DNA from: Anaerolineaceae bacterium
GTDB lineage: Bacteria; Chloroflexota; Anaerolineae; Anaerolineales; Villigracilaceae
Assembly (NCBI GenBank): GCA_022181005.1
Contig: BQMV01000066.1
Span: forward strand, 1-6,148
Direction: 5' to 3'
DNA: 6,148 bases
Each line of letters begins with the position of its first letter. The first letter of the stretch is position 1. A model generated the notes under the pieces. The model was not told the origin of the DNA. It saw nothing but the letters and a program-made list of their open reading frames with translations, and searched no databases. The position numbers were made by a program, and so were the translations under genes. This document shows positions 1-5,771 of the stretch, one piece after another.

Positions 1-10
1 CTTCCGATCT
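1..10. other. Probable residual Illumina adapter at contig end
   Basis: The first ten bases, CTTCCGATCT, equal the 3' end of the common Illumina adapter (reverse complement AGATCGGAAG). Read on the minus strand they fall inside the aldehyde dehydrogenase gene, just after the conserved SWK. Relatives usually continue there with a hydrophobic residue, then Pro-Ala-Leu, but this sequence reads Ile-Gly followed by the start of an Arg/Ser codon. The match is exact, lies at the very edge, and coincides with the point where the protein leaves its family pattern. That makes untrimmed adapter more likely than genomic sequence. Residues 156-158 of the dehydrogenase should not be trusted. Confidence 0.75.
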
Positions 11-476
11 TCCATGATGGCACTGCGATGGGGAAATTCCACGGCGTAATAAGCCCGACGACGCCCGATGGATCGCGCACTGCCATGCCGAATTTGTTCA
101 TCATTTCTACGGGCGCGGTATAGCCGAGCAGACGGCGTCCTTCGCCGCCCATGTAAAACGCCATATCAATGGCTTCTTGCACGTCGCCGCGCGCTTCTGC
201 GATCACTTTGCCCATTTCGCGCGTGAGCAGTTGTGAAAGCTCTTCTTTCTTTTGTTTAAGAAGATCGCCGATGCGGAAGAGTATCTCTCCGCGCAATGGG
301 GCGGGGGTGAGACGCCATGCGTCAAAAGCGCCCTTTGCCGCCTGGACCGCCGCATCTACATCGGAGATTTCCGCTTGCGCGACATCTGCGATAAGTTCTT
401 CATTGGCTGGGTTGATGGTTTGAAACGCGCTTTTGCCTGCAACCCATTTGCCGTTAATGTAATTTTGGAATTTCAT
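1..476 (-). CDS. NAD(P)-dependent aldehyde dehydrogenase, N-terminal part (3' end missing)
   Basis: This soluble enzyme oxidises an aldehyde to a carboxylic acid using NAD(P)+. About 158 residues are visible out of roughly 480-500 usual for the family. The reading starts at the ATG at 476, which has a near-ideal Shine-Dalgarno GGAGGTG four bases upstream. The N-terminus (MKFQNYINGKWV) is typical of the superfamily. Further on are TREMGK (residues 85-90), EARGDVQEAIDM (94-105), GEGRR (111-115) and GLITPWNFP (141-149); Asn147 is the oxyanion-hole asparagine. The catalytic Cys and Glu lie beyond the window. The REMGK...EARGDVQEAID...GEGRR pattern resembles an uncharacterised subgroup rather than ALDH7 (aminoadipate semialdehyde dehydrogenase), so the substrate cannot be named. 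It is divergent from the regulator at 604. By context it could oxidise the aldehyde released by the phospho-lyase domain encoded at 1267-4305, but this is inference. Confidence 0.95.
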   Translation of the reverse strand, partial: MKFQNYINGKWVAGKSAFQTINPANEELIADVAQAEISDVDAAVQAAKGAFDAWRLTPAPLRGEILFRIGDLLKQKKEELSQLLTREMGKVIAEARGDVQEAIDMAFYMGGEGRRLLGYTAPVEMMNKFGMAVRDPSGVVGLITPWNFPIAVPSWKIG

Positions 477-480
477 CGAA

Positions 481-487
481 CACCTCC
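481..487 (-). promoter_or_regulatory. Strong Shine-Dalgarno of the aldehyde dehydrogenase gene
   Basis: On the minus strand the bases read GGAGGTG, followed by TTCG and the ATG at 476. The match to the anti-Shine-Dalgarno sequence is near complete and the spacing is short but workable. It fixes the start codon. Confidence 0.85.
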
Positions 488-495
488 GAGATTGA

Positions 496-509
496 AAGCG
501 TTACCGCTT
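496..509. repeat. Small inverted repeat in the leader of the aldehyde dehydrogenase gene
   Basis: AAGCG-TTAC-CGCTT is a perfect 5-bp inverted repeat with a 4-nt centre. It lies between the predicted transcription start and the Shine-Dalgarno of the minus-strand dehydrogenase gene. It could form a small RNA hairpin or be a compact protein-binding site. It overlaps the left copy of the 11-bp repeat at 502-512, so the two observations may reflect one operator. Confidence 0.45.
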
Positions 510-537
510 GAACTGCTCGCAGATTATAGCGCTTGAA
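502..537. repeat. Two direct copies of TA(C/G)CGCTTGAA in the divergent promoter
   Basis: TACCGCTTGAA (502-512) and TAGCGCTTGAA (527-537) share 10 of 11 bases and start 25 bp apart. The right copy overlaps the minus-strand TATAAT box by two bases, and the left copy lies in the untranslated leader. Paired direct repeats around a -10 box suggest operator sites, most simply for the regulator encoded at 604. That link is an inference. Confidence 0.5.
523..528 (-). promoter_or_regulatory. -10 box (TATAAT) for the aldehyde dehydrogenase gene
   Basis: The minus strand reads TATAAT here, a perfect -10 hexamer. It predicts a transcript starting near 516 with a leader of about 40 nt that includes the strong Shine-Dalgarno. 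No good -35 hexamer is seen at 16-18 bp spacing, so the promoter may need an activator or be weak. Confidence 0.55.
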
Positions 538-583
538 TTGAAATTCGCTGATCTTTTCGTAAATATATATTTGCATAAATTAG

Positions 584-603
584 AAAGTGAGTATAATCAC
601 TTT
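584..603. promoter_or_regulatory. 20-bp near-palindromic operator candidate over the regulator promoter
   Basis: AAAGTGAGTATAATCACTTT has 7-bp perfect arms (AAAGTGA/TCACTTT). Nine of its ten base pairs are symmetric, with the only mismatch at 591/596. It covers the TATAAT box and ends at the base before the ATG at 604. Its GTGA-N6-TCAC core has the layout of CRP/FNR-type sites. The position over a -10 box implies repression, so autoregulation by the adjacent winged-helix protein is the simplest reading; a CRP/FNR-family protein is the alternative. Confidence 0.6.
592..597 (+). promoter_or_regulatory. -10 box (TATAAT) six bases before the regulator ATG
   Basis: A perfect TATAAT ends at 597 and the ATG begins at 604, so a start site 6-7 nt downstream would coincide with the A of the ATG and yield a leaderless mRNA. 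The -35 region is poor: TTGCAT at 571 matches 3 of 6 bases and is only 15 bp away. The minus strand of the same palindrome reads TATACT at 595-590, a 5/6 match, so it could also fire leftward toward the dehydrogenase gene. Confidence 0.5.
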
Positions 604-1185
604 ATGGCTGTGACAACTGCTCGGCGTAAAATACTGGCTTATGTGACCGCGCATCGGACAGCATCGGCGCGGGCTATCTCGCGCGGACTGGAAATGTCGT
701 CGGCGACGGTGCGGCATCATTTGCGCGTTCTGCTCGCGGACGGGAGAGTCGCTTTAAGCGCGTCGCGCGAACGCGGCGCGACGCGCGGCAGACCCGAGAA
801 GGTTTATTCAATTCCGCGCGCGACATTAGGCGATAATTTACCCATGTTGAGCGAAGCGCTTTTTGCCGAATTTGGCGGAAAGATCCGTATGGAAGCGTTG
901 GCGAAGCGCTTGGCAGGCGAAGCCAACTTCAGGAATCAGCCAGCGGCAAGACGATTGAATCTTATCGTCGAAAAAATGAATCAAATGAAGTATCATGCGC
1001 GTTGGGAGGCGGGCGCAGGCGGACCGCGCGTCATCTTTGGGCATTGCCCGTATGCGGCGATCATCGCGAAACGACCTGAATTATGCCGGATGGACGCGGC
1101 GTTATTACGCGAGTTGTTTGGCGAAGAATTTCAGCAGATCGCAAAAATAGAAAATCTACAAGGCGTATGCGTCTTTGTGAAGTAA
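604..1185 (+). CDS. Winged-helix transcriptional regulator, SufR-like with C-terminal cysteines
   Basis: This 193-residue cytoplasmic DNA-binding protein has an N-terminal winged helix-turn-helix (about residues 5-70). The recognition-helix region is SSATVRHHL (32-40), followed by a wing ending in RGRPEKVYSI (61-70), the RGRP-x-x-x-Y pattern of SufR/ArsR/DeoR-like regulators. The C-terminal domain carries GHCPYAAIIAKRPELCRMD (146-164) and GVCVF (187-191). C148, C161 and C189 match three of the four cluster-binding cysteine positions I recall for SufR; the third expected position, after the Gly of LFGEEF, is Glu174. A 2Fe-2S or other metal/redox cofactor is possible but unproven. The frame is open back to an ATG at 508, but that extra 32-residue stretch is unlike the family, so ATG 604 is preferred. 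Lying between divergent catabolic genes, it probably controls both, and itself through the palindrome at its start. Confidence 0.85.
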   Translation: MAVTTARRKILAYVTAHRTASARAISRGLEMSSATVRHHLRVLLADGRVALSASRERGATRGRPEKVYSIPRATLGDNLPMLSEALFAEFGGKIRMEALAKRLAGEANFRNQPAARRLNLIVEKMNQMKYHARWEAGAGGPRVIFGHCPYAAIIAKRPELCRMDAALLRELFGEEFQQIAKIENLQGVCVFVK

Positions 1186-1217
1186 ACTTTCCCTGAACGA
1201 ACATCAACTCTCTCGCG

Positions 1218-1237
1218 CAAGCCGCGTCAGCGGCTTG
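1218..1237 (+). terminator. Perfect 8-bp hairpin between regulator and fusion gene
   Basis: CAAGCCGC-GTCA-GCGGCTTG forms a perfect GC-rich 8-bp stem with a 4-nt loop, extendable by further pairs at 1215-1217/1238-1240 including two G-U. It lies 32 nt after the regulator stop and 18 nt before the Shine-Dalgarno of the next gene. No run of T follows, so it is not a classical intrinsic terminator. It may cause partial termination, protect an mRNA end, or set relative expression in a two-gene transcript. Confidence 0.5.
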
Positions 1238-1255
1238 TGTGCAGGTCTTATAAAC

Positions 1256-1260
1256 GAGGA
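1256..1260 (+). promoter_or_regulatory. Shine-Dalgarno that decides the start of the fusion gene
   Basis: GAGGA followed by six bases and ATG at 1267 supports that start. The frame is open from a TTG at 1237, but the extra ten residues lie within the hairpin's 3' edge and spacer and look non-coding. Confidence 0.7.
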
Positions 1261-1266
1261 TGCGTT

Positions 1267-4200
1267 ATGTCTATTGTGAAGCACGCCCCAATGTTGACGC
1301 TGGAAGAAGCCGCGAACTTAGCCGAACGCTTGTATGGCGCGCGAGGAACTTTGCGACCGTTGCCTAGCGAGCGCGATCAGAATTTTTTGTTAGACGCGGG
1401 CGAGGCGAGGTATGTGCTGAAGATCGCCAACGCAATGGAAGAGCGCGCTTTGCTTGTCGCACAAAATGAAGCAATGGCTCGCGCCGCTGGCTTGAGATTG
1501 TTGCCGCAAATCATCCGATCGACGCGCGGGGAGGAAATTGAAGAGGCTCTCTCTAACGGCGAAAAGCATTTCATCCGCTTGATCGCGTATCTTGACGGAA
1601 CGCCGATGGGGGATGTGAAACGGCATTCATCCGAACTGCTGTACGATTTGGGCGATAAGTTAGGTCGGTTGGACAGAATCCTGCAACCTTTCGATGCGCC
1701 TGTTCTTCATCGTCGTTTTCATTGGGATTTGGCGCACGGATTGGAAGTTATCCGTGCGAATTGTAATCTGTTGCGCGATGCAACATTGCGCCGTATGGTT
1801 TCACAATTGACCGTGAATTTTGAGAAATATACCTTGCCGTTGTTGTCGCGCTTACGGACGAGCGTTGTGTATAACGACGCCAACGACAACAATGTTTTAG
1901 TCGGCGGCGGAGCGGATATTTATTCCAGCGATCAAACGGTGACGGGCTTCATTGACTTGGGCGACATGACGCATAGTTATACCGTAAGCGATCTGGCGGT
2001 TGCGATCGCGTATGCGATTCTGAATAAGCCGAATCCGCTGGAGACGGCGGCGAATATAACGAAGGGGTATCACGCGTCTTTTCCGTTGCGCGAAGATGAG
2101 ATAGCGGCGTTATGGGGGTTGGCGACATTGCGGCTGTGTATGAGCATGAGTATTGCCGCCGAACAACGACGCTCTCAGCCTGCTAACGCGTATCTGAATG
2201 TCAGCCAGAAAGCGATACGCGCGACGTTGCCGAAACTGCTGACGATTCATCCGCGCTTTGCGGAGGCGGCGCTCCGCGAAGCATGCGGACTTCCTCTTTC
2301 GGCAACGGCGTCGCAAGTGGTGAAATGGCTGAAAGGGAACGCAGCATCGTTCGCGTCAATTCTATCGGCTGATTTGCGGCGCGAGAAAGCAACGGCTTTT
2401 GATCTGAGCGTCGGCAGCCCTATTTGGCGCGGCGATCCGCGCGGCAATGCAGAACCGCAATTGACGAGACGTTTGAACGTATTGTTAGAAGAGTCGGGCG
2501 CGCAGATTGGCGTCGGTCAATATAATGAGGCGCGTTATGTGTATGCGCCGTCTATGGAAGAAGCCTGCACAATTCATCTTGGCGTGGATCTGTTCGCGAA
2601 AGCGGGCGCGTCTATCCGCGCGCCGCTGGCAGGGAAAGTGGCGGCGCTGACGAAGACCGCCGATATTACTCCGACGGTTATTCTGGAACATGAAATTGCG
2701 GCGAGTGGAAAAAAACGGCTGAAATTTTTCACCCTTTACAGCCGTCTTGATAAAGCATCGCTCAAGAAGCTTAAATTCGAACAGCGGATTAGAAAAGGAC
2801 AAAGATTTGCCGCGATCGGCTCCTCTGTGGAGAACGGAGGTCGAACGCCGCATGCGCATGTTCAGATTCTATTGGACGATCTGGATCTGGGGGTTGATTT
2901 TCCGCGCATGGCGCCGCCCAGTCAACGCGACGTGTGGCTGGGGTTATGCCCCGACCCGAATCTAATCCTGAATATTCCTAAAAGGATTTTCCCCAAGCGC
3001 GCGCCGAGCAAAGATAAAACATTCGCGCATCGTCGCCAAAGATTGGGGGGAAATCTGAGCGTTGCGTATCGTTCGCCGGTCAAGGTTGTGCGCGGATGGA
3101 TGCAGTATCTATTCGACGAGCAAGGACGGAAATATCTAGACGCGTATAACAACGTCGCGCATGTTGGGCATTGTCATCCGCGCGTGGTTGAAGCGCTGCA
3201 AAGGCAGAGCGGCGTGTTGAACACGAATACGCGCTATCTGCACGATAATATTAACAAATATGCCGAGCGTTTGACTGCGTTGTTGCCCGAAACGCTGGAG
3301 GTCTGTTACTTTACAAATTCTGCCAGCGAAGCCAACGAATTAGCATTGCGGCTCGCGCGCGCCTACACCAGACAGAAAGACATGATCGTTCTGGAAGCGG
3401 CGTATCACGGCAATACCACCTCGCTGATTGACATCAGCCCATATAAGCACGACGGTCCCGGCGGCGAAGGCGCGCCGGAGTGGACGCATACCGTTCCGAT
3501 TCCCGATGTGTTTCGCGGCGAGTTCAAAGCGAACGATCCGCAGGCCGGCGCGAAATATGCGCTCTATGTACAGCGCGCGATCGAGTCGTTGCGCGCGCGC
3601 GGACGAGGACTCGCCGGTTATATCGCCGAGTCGTTGCCGAGCGTAGGCGGGCAGATCGTTTTTCCCACGGGCTATCTAGCGGATGTATATCGTTATATCC
3701 GCGCGGCGGGCGGCGTGTGTATCGCCGACGAAGTGCAAACGGGGTTGGGGCGTGTCGGTTCGCACATGTGGGGTTTTGAAATGCAAGACGTTACGCCCGA
3801 TATCGTAGTGATCGGCAAGCCGGTCGGCAATGGGCATCCGTTGGCGGCAGTGATTGCGCGGCGCGACATTGCCGCAGCGTTCGATAACGGCATGGAATAC
3901 TTCAATACATTCGGCGGCAACCCTGTTTCATGCGCGGTCGGTTTGGCGGTGTTAGATGTATTGCGGGATGAACGCTTGCAACAAAACGCTTTTCGCGTCG
4001 GCGGACGGCTATTGGAAGGGCTGAAATCCTTTGTTGGAAAATACGATATGGTTGCGGACGCGCGCGGCGCGGGACTCTTCCTCGGCCTTGAACTCGTCTC
4101 CGATCGTTTTGCTCTGACGCCCGCTGCGTCTGAAGCGGCTTTCATTGCTAATCGAATGCGCGACTGCGGTATTTTGCTCGGCACGGATGGACCGTATCAC

Positions 4201-4305
4201 AACGTGGTGAAAATTCGCCCGCCAATGCCGTTCAACGACTCGAATGCGGAGTTTTTGCTGGAGACGCTGGAGGCGATTTTAAAAGAAGATTTCTTGCGCC
4301 GCTGA
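1267..4305 (+). CDS. Three-domain fusion: HYKK/APH-like kinase, M23-like domain, class III phospho-lyase/aminotransferase
   Basis: This 1012-residue cytoplasmic protein has three parts. Residues 1-335 are an APH/hydroxylysine-kinase-like fold with ATP lysine K52 (VLKIAN), catalytic loop VYNDANDNNVLV (D204 base, N209 metal; Tyr202 stands at the usual His) and IDLGD (D230). Residues 430-570 are M23 (LytM)-like: HLGVD (H437, D441) and HAH (H529, H531) are kept, but the usual LYGHL histidine is Arg493 (LYSRL). Residues 595-1012 are a PLP fold-type I class III enzyme with NSASEAN (684-690), YHG (713-715), DEVQTG (D821 at the pyridine N), Schiff-base K851 in GKPVGNGHP, and TFGGNP (881-886). NNVAHVGHCHP, NTRYLHDN and ISPYK strongly resemble ETNPPL/PHYKPL phospho-lyases, which convert phosphoethanolamine or 5-phosphohydroxylysine to an aldehyde, ammonia and phosphate. 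The kinase would make that phosphorylated substrate. The substrate itself is not evident; an ordinary omega-aminotransferase remains possible. Confidence 0.9.
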   Translation: MSIVKHAPMLTLEEAANLAERLYGARGTLRPLPSERDQNFLLDAGEARYVLKIANAMEERALLVAQNEAMARAAGLRLLPQIIRSTRGEEIEEALSNGEKHFIRLIAYLDGTPMGDVKRHSSELLYDLGDKLGRLDRILQPFDAPVLHRRFHWDLAHGLEVIRANCNLLRDATLRRMVSQLTVNFEKYTLPLLSRLRTSVVYNDANDNNVLVGGGADIYSSDQTVTGFIDLGDMTHSYTVSDLAVAIAYAILNKPNPLETAANITKGYHASFPLREDEIAALWGLATLRLCMSMSIAAEQRRSQPANAYLNVSQKAIRATLPKLLTIHPRFAEAALREACGLPLSATASQVVKWLKGNAASFASILSADLRREKATAFDLSVGSPIWRGDPRGNAEPQLTRRLNVLLEESGAQIGVGQYNEARYVYAPSMEEACTIHLGVDLFAKAGASIRAPLAGKVAALTKTADITPTVILEHEIAASGKKRLKFFTLYSRLDKASLKKLKFEQRIRKGQRFAAIGSSVENGGRTPHAHVQILLDDLDLGVDFPRMAPPSQRDVWLGLCPDPNLILNIPKRIFPKRAPSKDKTFAHRRQRLGGNLSVAYRSPVKVVRGWMQYLFDEQGRKYLDAYNNVAHVGHCHPRVVEALQRQSGVLNTNTRYLHDNINKYAERLTALLPETLEVCYFTNSASEANELALRLARAYTRQKDMIVLEAAYHGNTTSLIDISPYKHDGPGGEGAPEWTHTVPIPDVFRGEFKANDPQAGAKYALYVQRAIESLRARGRGLAGYIAESLPSVGGQIVFPTGYLADVYRYIRAAGGVCIADEVQTGLGRVGSHMWGFEMQDVTPDIVVIGKPVGNGHPLAAVIARRDIAAAFDNGMEYFNTFGGNPVSCAVGLAVLDVLRDERLQQNAFRVGGRLLEGLKSFVGKYDMVADARGAGLFLGLELVSDRFALTPAASEAAFIANRMRDCGILLGTDGPYHNVVKIRPPMPFNDSNAEFLLETLEAILKEDFLRR

Positions 4306-5721
4306 TTAACTGTCAAATCCCAAGCCCATGCGATCCATCAATTTGAGCCATAGGTTTTCTTCCCCGCCGTGATTATCGGCGCGCGCCAGCGACCAGCGCG
4401 AGAGGTTGATGCCGATGGAACGCAGCGGCTCTGGCGGGAAAGGCAGCGGCTTTGTGCGAACCATCTCAAGTTCAGTCCGTTCGGTTTTCCGGTTGTCGAG
4501 AATGTCGAGTATCACTTGCGCGCCGAAACGGGTTGCGCCGACGCCAAGACCCGTATAACCCATTGCGTAGGCGGTTTTGCCGCGATGCGCGCTGCCCCAA
4601 AATGGGCTGAAGCGCGAGCAGGTGTCAATCGCGCCGCCCCAAGCATGAGTGAAGCGCAGTCCTTCGAGGGCGGGAAAGGCTTGGAAGAAGTGATCCGCTA
4701 ACAGGGCGAAAGACGCGGGTCTATTTTCCAGATGCGATCCGAATCCGTTGTTCCAATAATAAATGGCGTCGAATCCGCCCCAGAGGATGCGACCGTCGGC
4801 TGTCGTGCGGAAGTAGTGAAATTGGTTGCTGGCGTCGCTGAGTCCTTCGCGCCCATGCCAACCGATGGAATCACGTTGCGCGACAGTGAGCGGCTCGGTC
4901 GTGAGGACATAATCGTATACGGGAACGACGTAATGTGAAATGCGCTTGAGGAGCGGAGGAAAGGCGTTGGTGGCAAGCGCGACTTTGTTTGCGCGAACTT
5001 TCGCGTGAGGCGTGTGCGCGATAACCTTATCATTTTCCTCGATCAGTTTTGTGACGGGCGTCTGCTCGTACAAACGCACACCGAGATCCAAACAGGCTTT
5101 ACGAAGTCCCCAGGCAAGCTGCGCGGGGTTGACAATGGCAGCCTCGGCGCTTTTTATCCCGCCGAGAAAGAGCGGAGATTTGACGATGCTTTGAAGTTGA
5201 TCGCGATCAAGGAATTGGAATTTGATTCCGTATTGCTGCGCCAGTGCGATGGTTTTGTGAAAATCTGCGAGCATGTGCGCCTCAGTCGCGAGGTCTATGT
5301 CGCCAGTGCGCTGGTGGTCGCATTCGATGTTATAGCGCGCGAGCGTGGTTTCGATCTCTGCAAGGTTTTTCACGCCGAGCGCGTGCAGCGTTTGAATCTC
5401 ATGGGGCCAGCGCGCCTGCCCGTTGACGAATCCATGCGTGATGGACGCGTCCATGAATCCGCCGTTGCGTCCGCTGGCGCCGATGGCGGATTCGCCCGCT
5501 TCGAGGATGAGGATGTCGCGATTCGGGTCTGCCTCTTTGGCGAGCAGGGCTGTCCATAAGCCGGTATAACCTGCGCCGATGATGAGCAGGTCGGTGGAAC
5601 TATTTTGAGTTAAAGGCGGTTCGGGGTTGGGTTTGGCTGGGTCGTCAAGCCAGAAGGGGATATGCGAAACGTCGGCAATGGCTTGCTTTGCTTTGGAACT
5701 GGGGGTGGAGGAGTAGATCAT
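4306..5721 (-). CDS. FAD-dependent amine/amino-acid oxidoreductase, DAO superfamily, PuuB-like
   Basis: This 471-residue soluble flavoprotein belongs to the family of gamma-glutamylputrescine oxidase (PuuB) and related amine oxidases. These transfer electrons from a C-N bond to FAD and release an aldehyde or ketone. The HIPFWLDDP leader (20-28) is typical of the family. The Rossmann FAD site is DLLIIGAGYTGL (44-55; GxGxxG at 49-54), ending at E74 for the ribose. ASGRNGG (82-88) is the conserved flavin loop, VNPAQLAWGL (197-206) a family segment, and MGYTGLGVG (387-395) the C-terminal FAD contact. No signal peptide or membrane segment is seen. ATG 5721 is chosen because an in-frame stop lies six codons upstream (5739-5737); its Shine-Dalgarno is poor. 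Its stop abuts that of the fusion gene with no spacer. The context suggests amine catabolism; the substrate is unknown. Confidence 0.92.
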   Translation of the reverse strand: MIYSSTPSSKAKQAIADVSHIPFWLDDPAKPNPEPPLTQNSSTDLLIIGAGYTGLWTALLAKEADPNRDILILEAGESAIGASGRNGGFMDASITHGFVNGQARWPHEIQTLHALGVKNLAEIETTLARYNIECDHQRTGDIDLATEAHMLADFHKTIALAQQYGIKFQFLDRDQLQSIVKSPLFLGGIKSAEAAIVNPAQLAWGLRKACLDLGVRLYEQTPVTKLIEENDKVIAHTPHAKVRANKVALATNAFPPLLKRISHYVVPVYDYVLTTEPLTVAQRDSIGWHGREGLSDASNQFHYFRTTADGRILWGGFDAIYYWNNGFGSHLENRPASFALLADHFFQAFPALEGLRFTHAWGGAIDTCSRFSPFWGSAHRGKTAYAMGYTGLGVGATRFGAQVILDILDNRKTERTELEMVRTKPLPFPPEPLRSIGINLSRWSLARADNHGGEENLWLKLMDRMGLGFDS

Positions 5722-5735
5722 GCTCTCATGGTTGT

Positions 5736-5741
5736 TTTATA
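5736..5741 (-). promoter_or_regulatory. Candidate -10 box (TATAAA) close to the FAD oxidase start
   Basis: The minus strand reads TATAAA, a 5/6 match. Transcription would begin near 5729, leaving a leader of only about 8 nt and no room for a Shine-Dalgarno. The -35 position shows no useful match, so this is a weak call that competes with the box at 5772-5777. Confidence 0.3.
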
Positions 5742-5771
5742 CCTCAGGGGTAGTTTGGCTTGCTGCTTTTG

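Noticed and set aside
252..536. Plus-strand open frames over the aldehyde dehydrogenase gene (169-423 and 252-536)
   Set aside because: They are antisense to a clearly conserved dehydrogenase reading and run into its promoter; no recognisable domain.
508..603. N-terminal extension of the regulator from the ATG at 508
   Set aside because: The added 32 residues are coded by AT-rich promoter sequence with -10 boxes on both strands and have no family resemblance. ATG 604 begins right before the winged helix.
1249..1254. TATAAA as a separate promoter for the fusion gene
   Set aside because: No -35-like hexamer sits at a workable distance, and only a single base separates it from the Shine-Dalgarno; co-transcription with the regulator is simpler.
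3590..3602. Alternating GC tract (GCGCGCGCGC) as a Z-DNA or regulatory element
   Set aside because: It lies within the coding sequence for Leu-Arg-Ala-Arg-Gly and is explained by Arg/Ala codon preference, with similar GCGC runs elsewhere in the gene.
3693..4184. Minus-strand 163-codon frame opposite the aminotransferase domain
   Set aside because: The plus strand encodes strongly conserved PLP-binding motifs here. The opposite frame is low-complexity and a by-product of GC-rich codon use.
5005..5559. Plus-strand 184-codon frame opposite the FAD oxidase
   Set aside because: It is antisense to the flavoprotein's conserved N-terminal half, which contains the FAD-binding motifs; no independent support.
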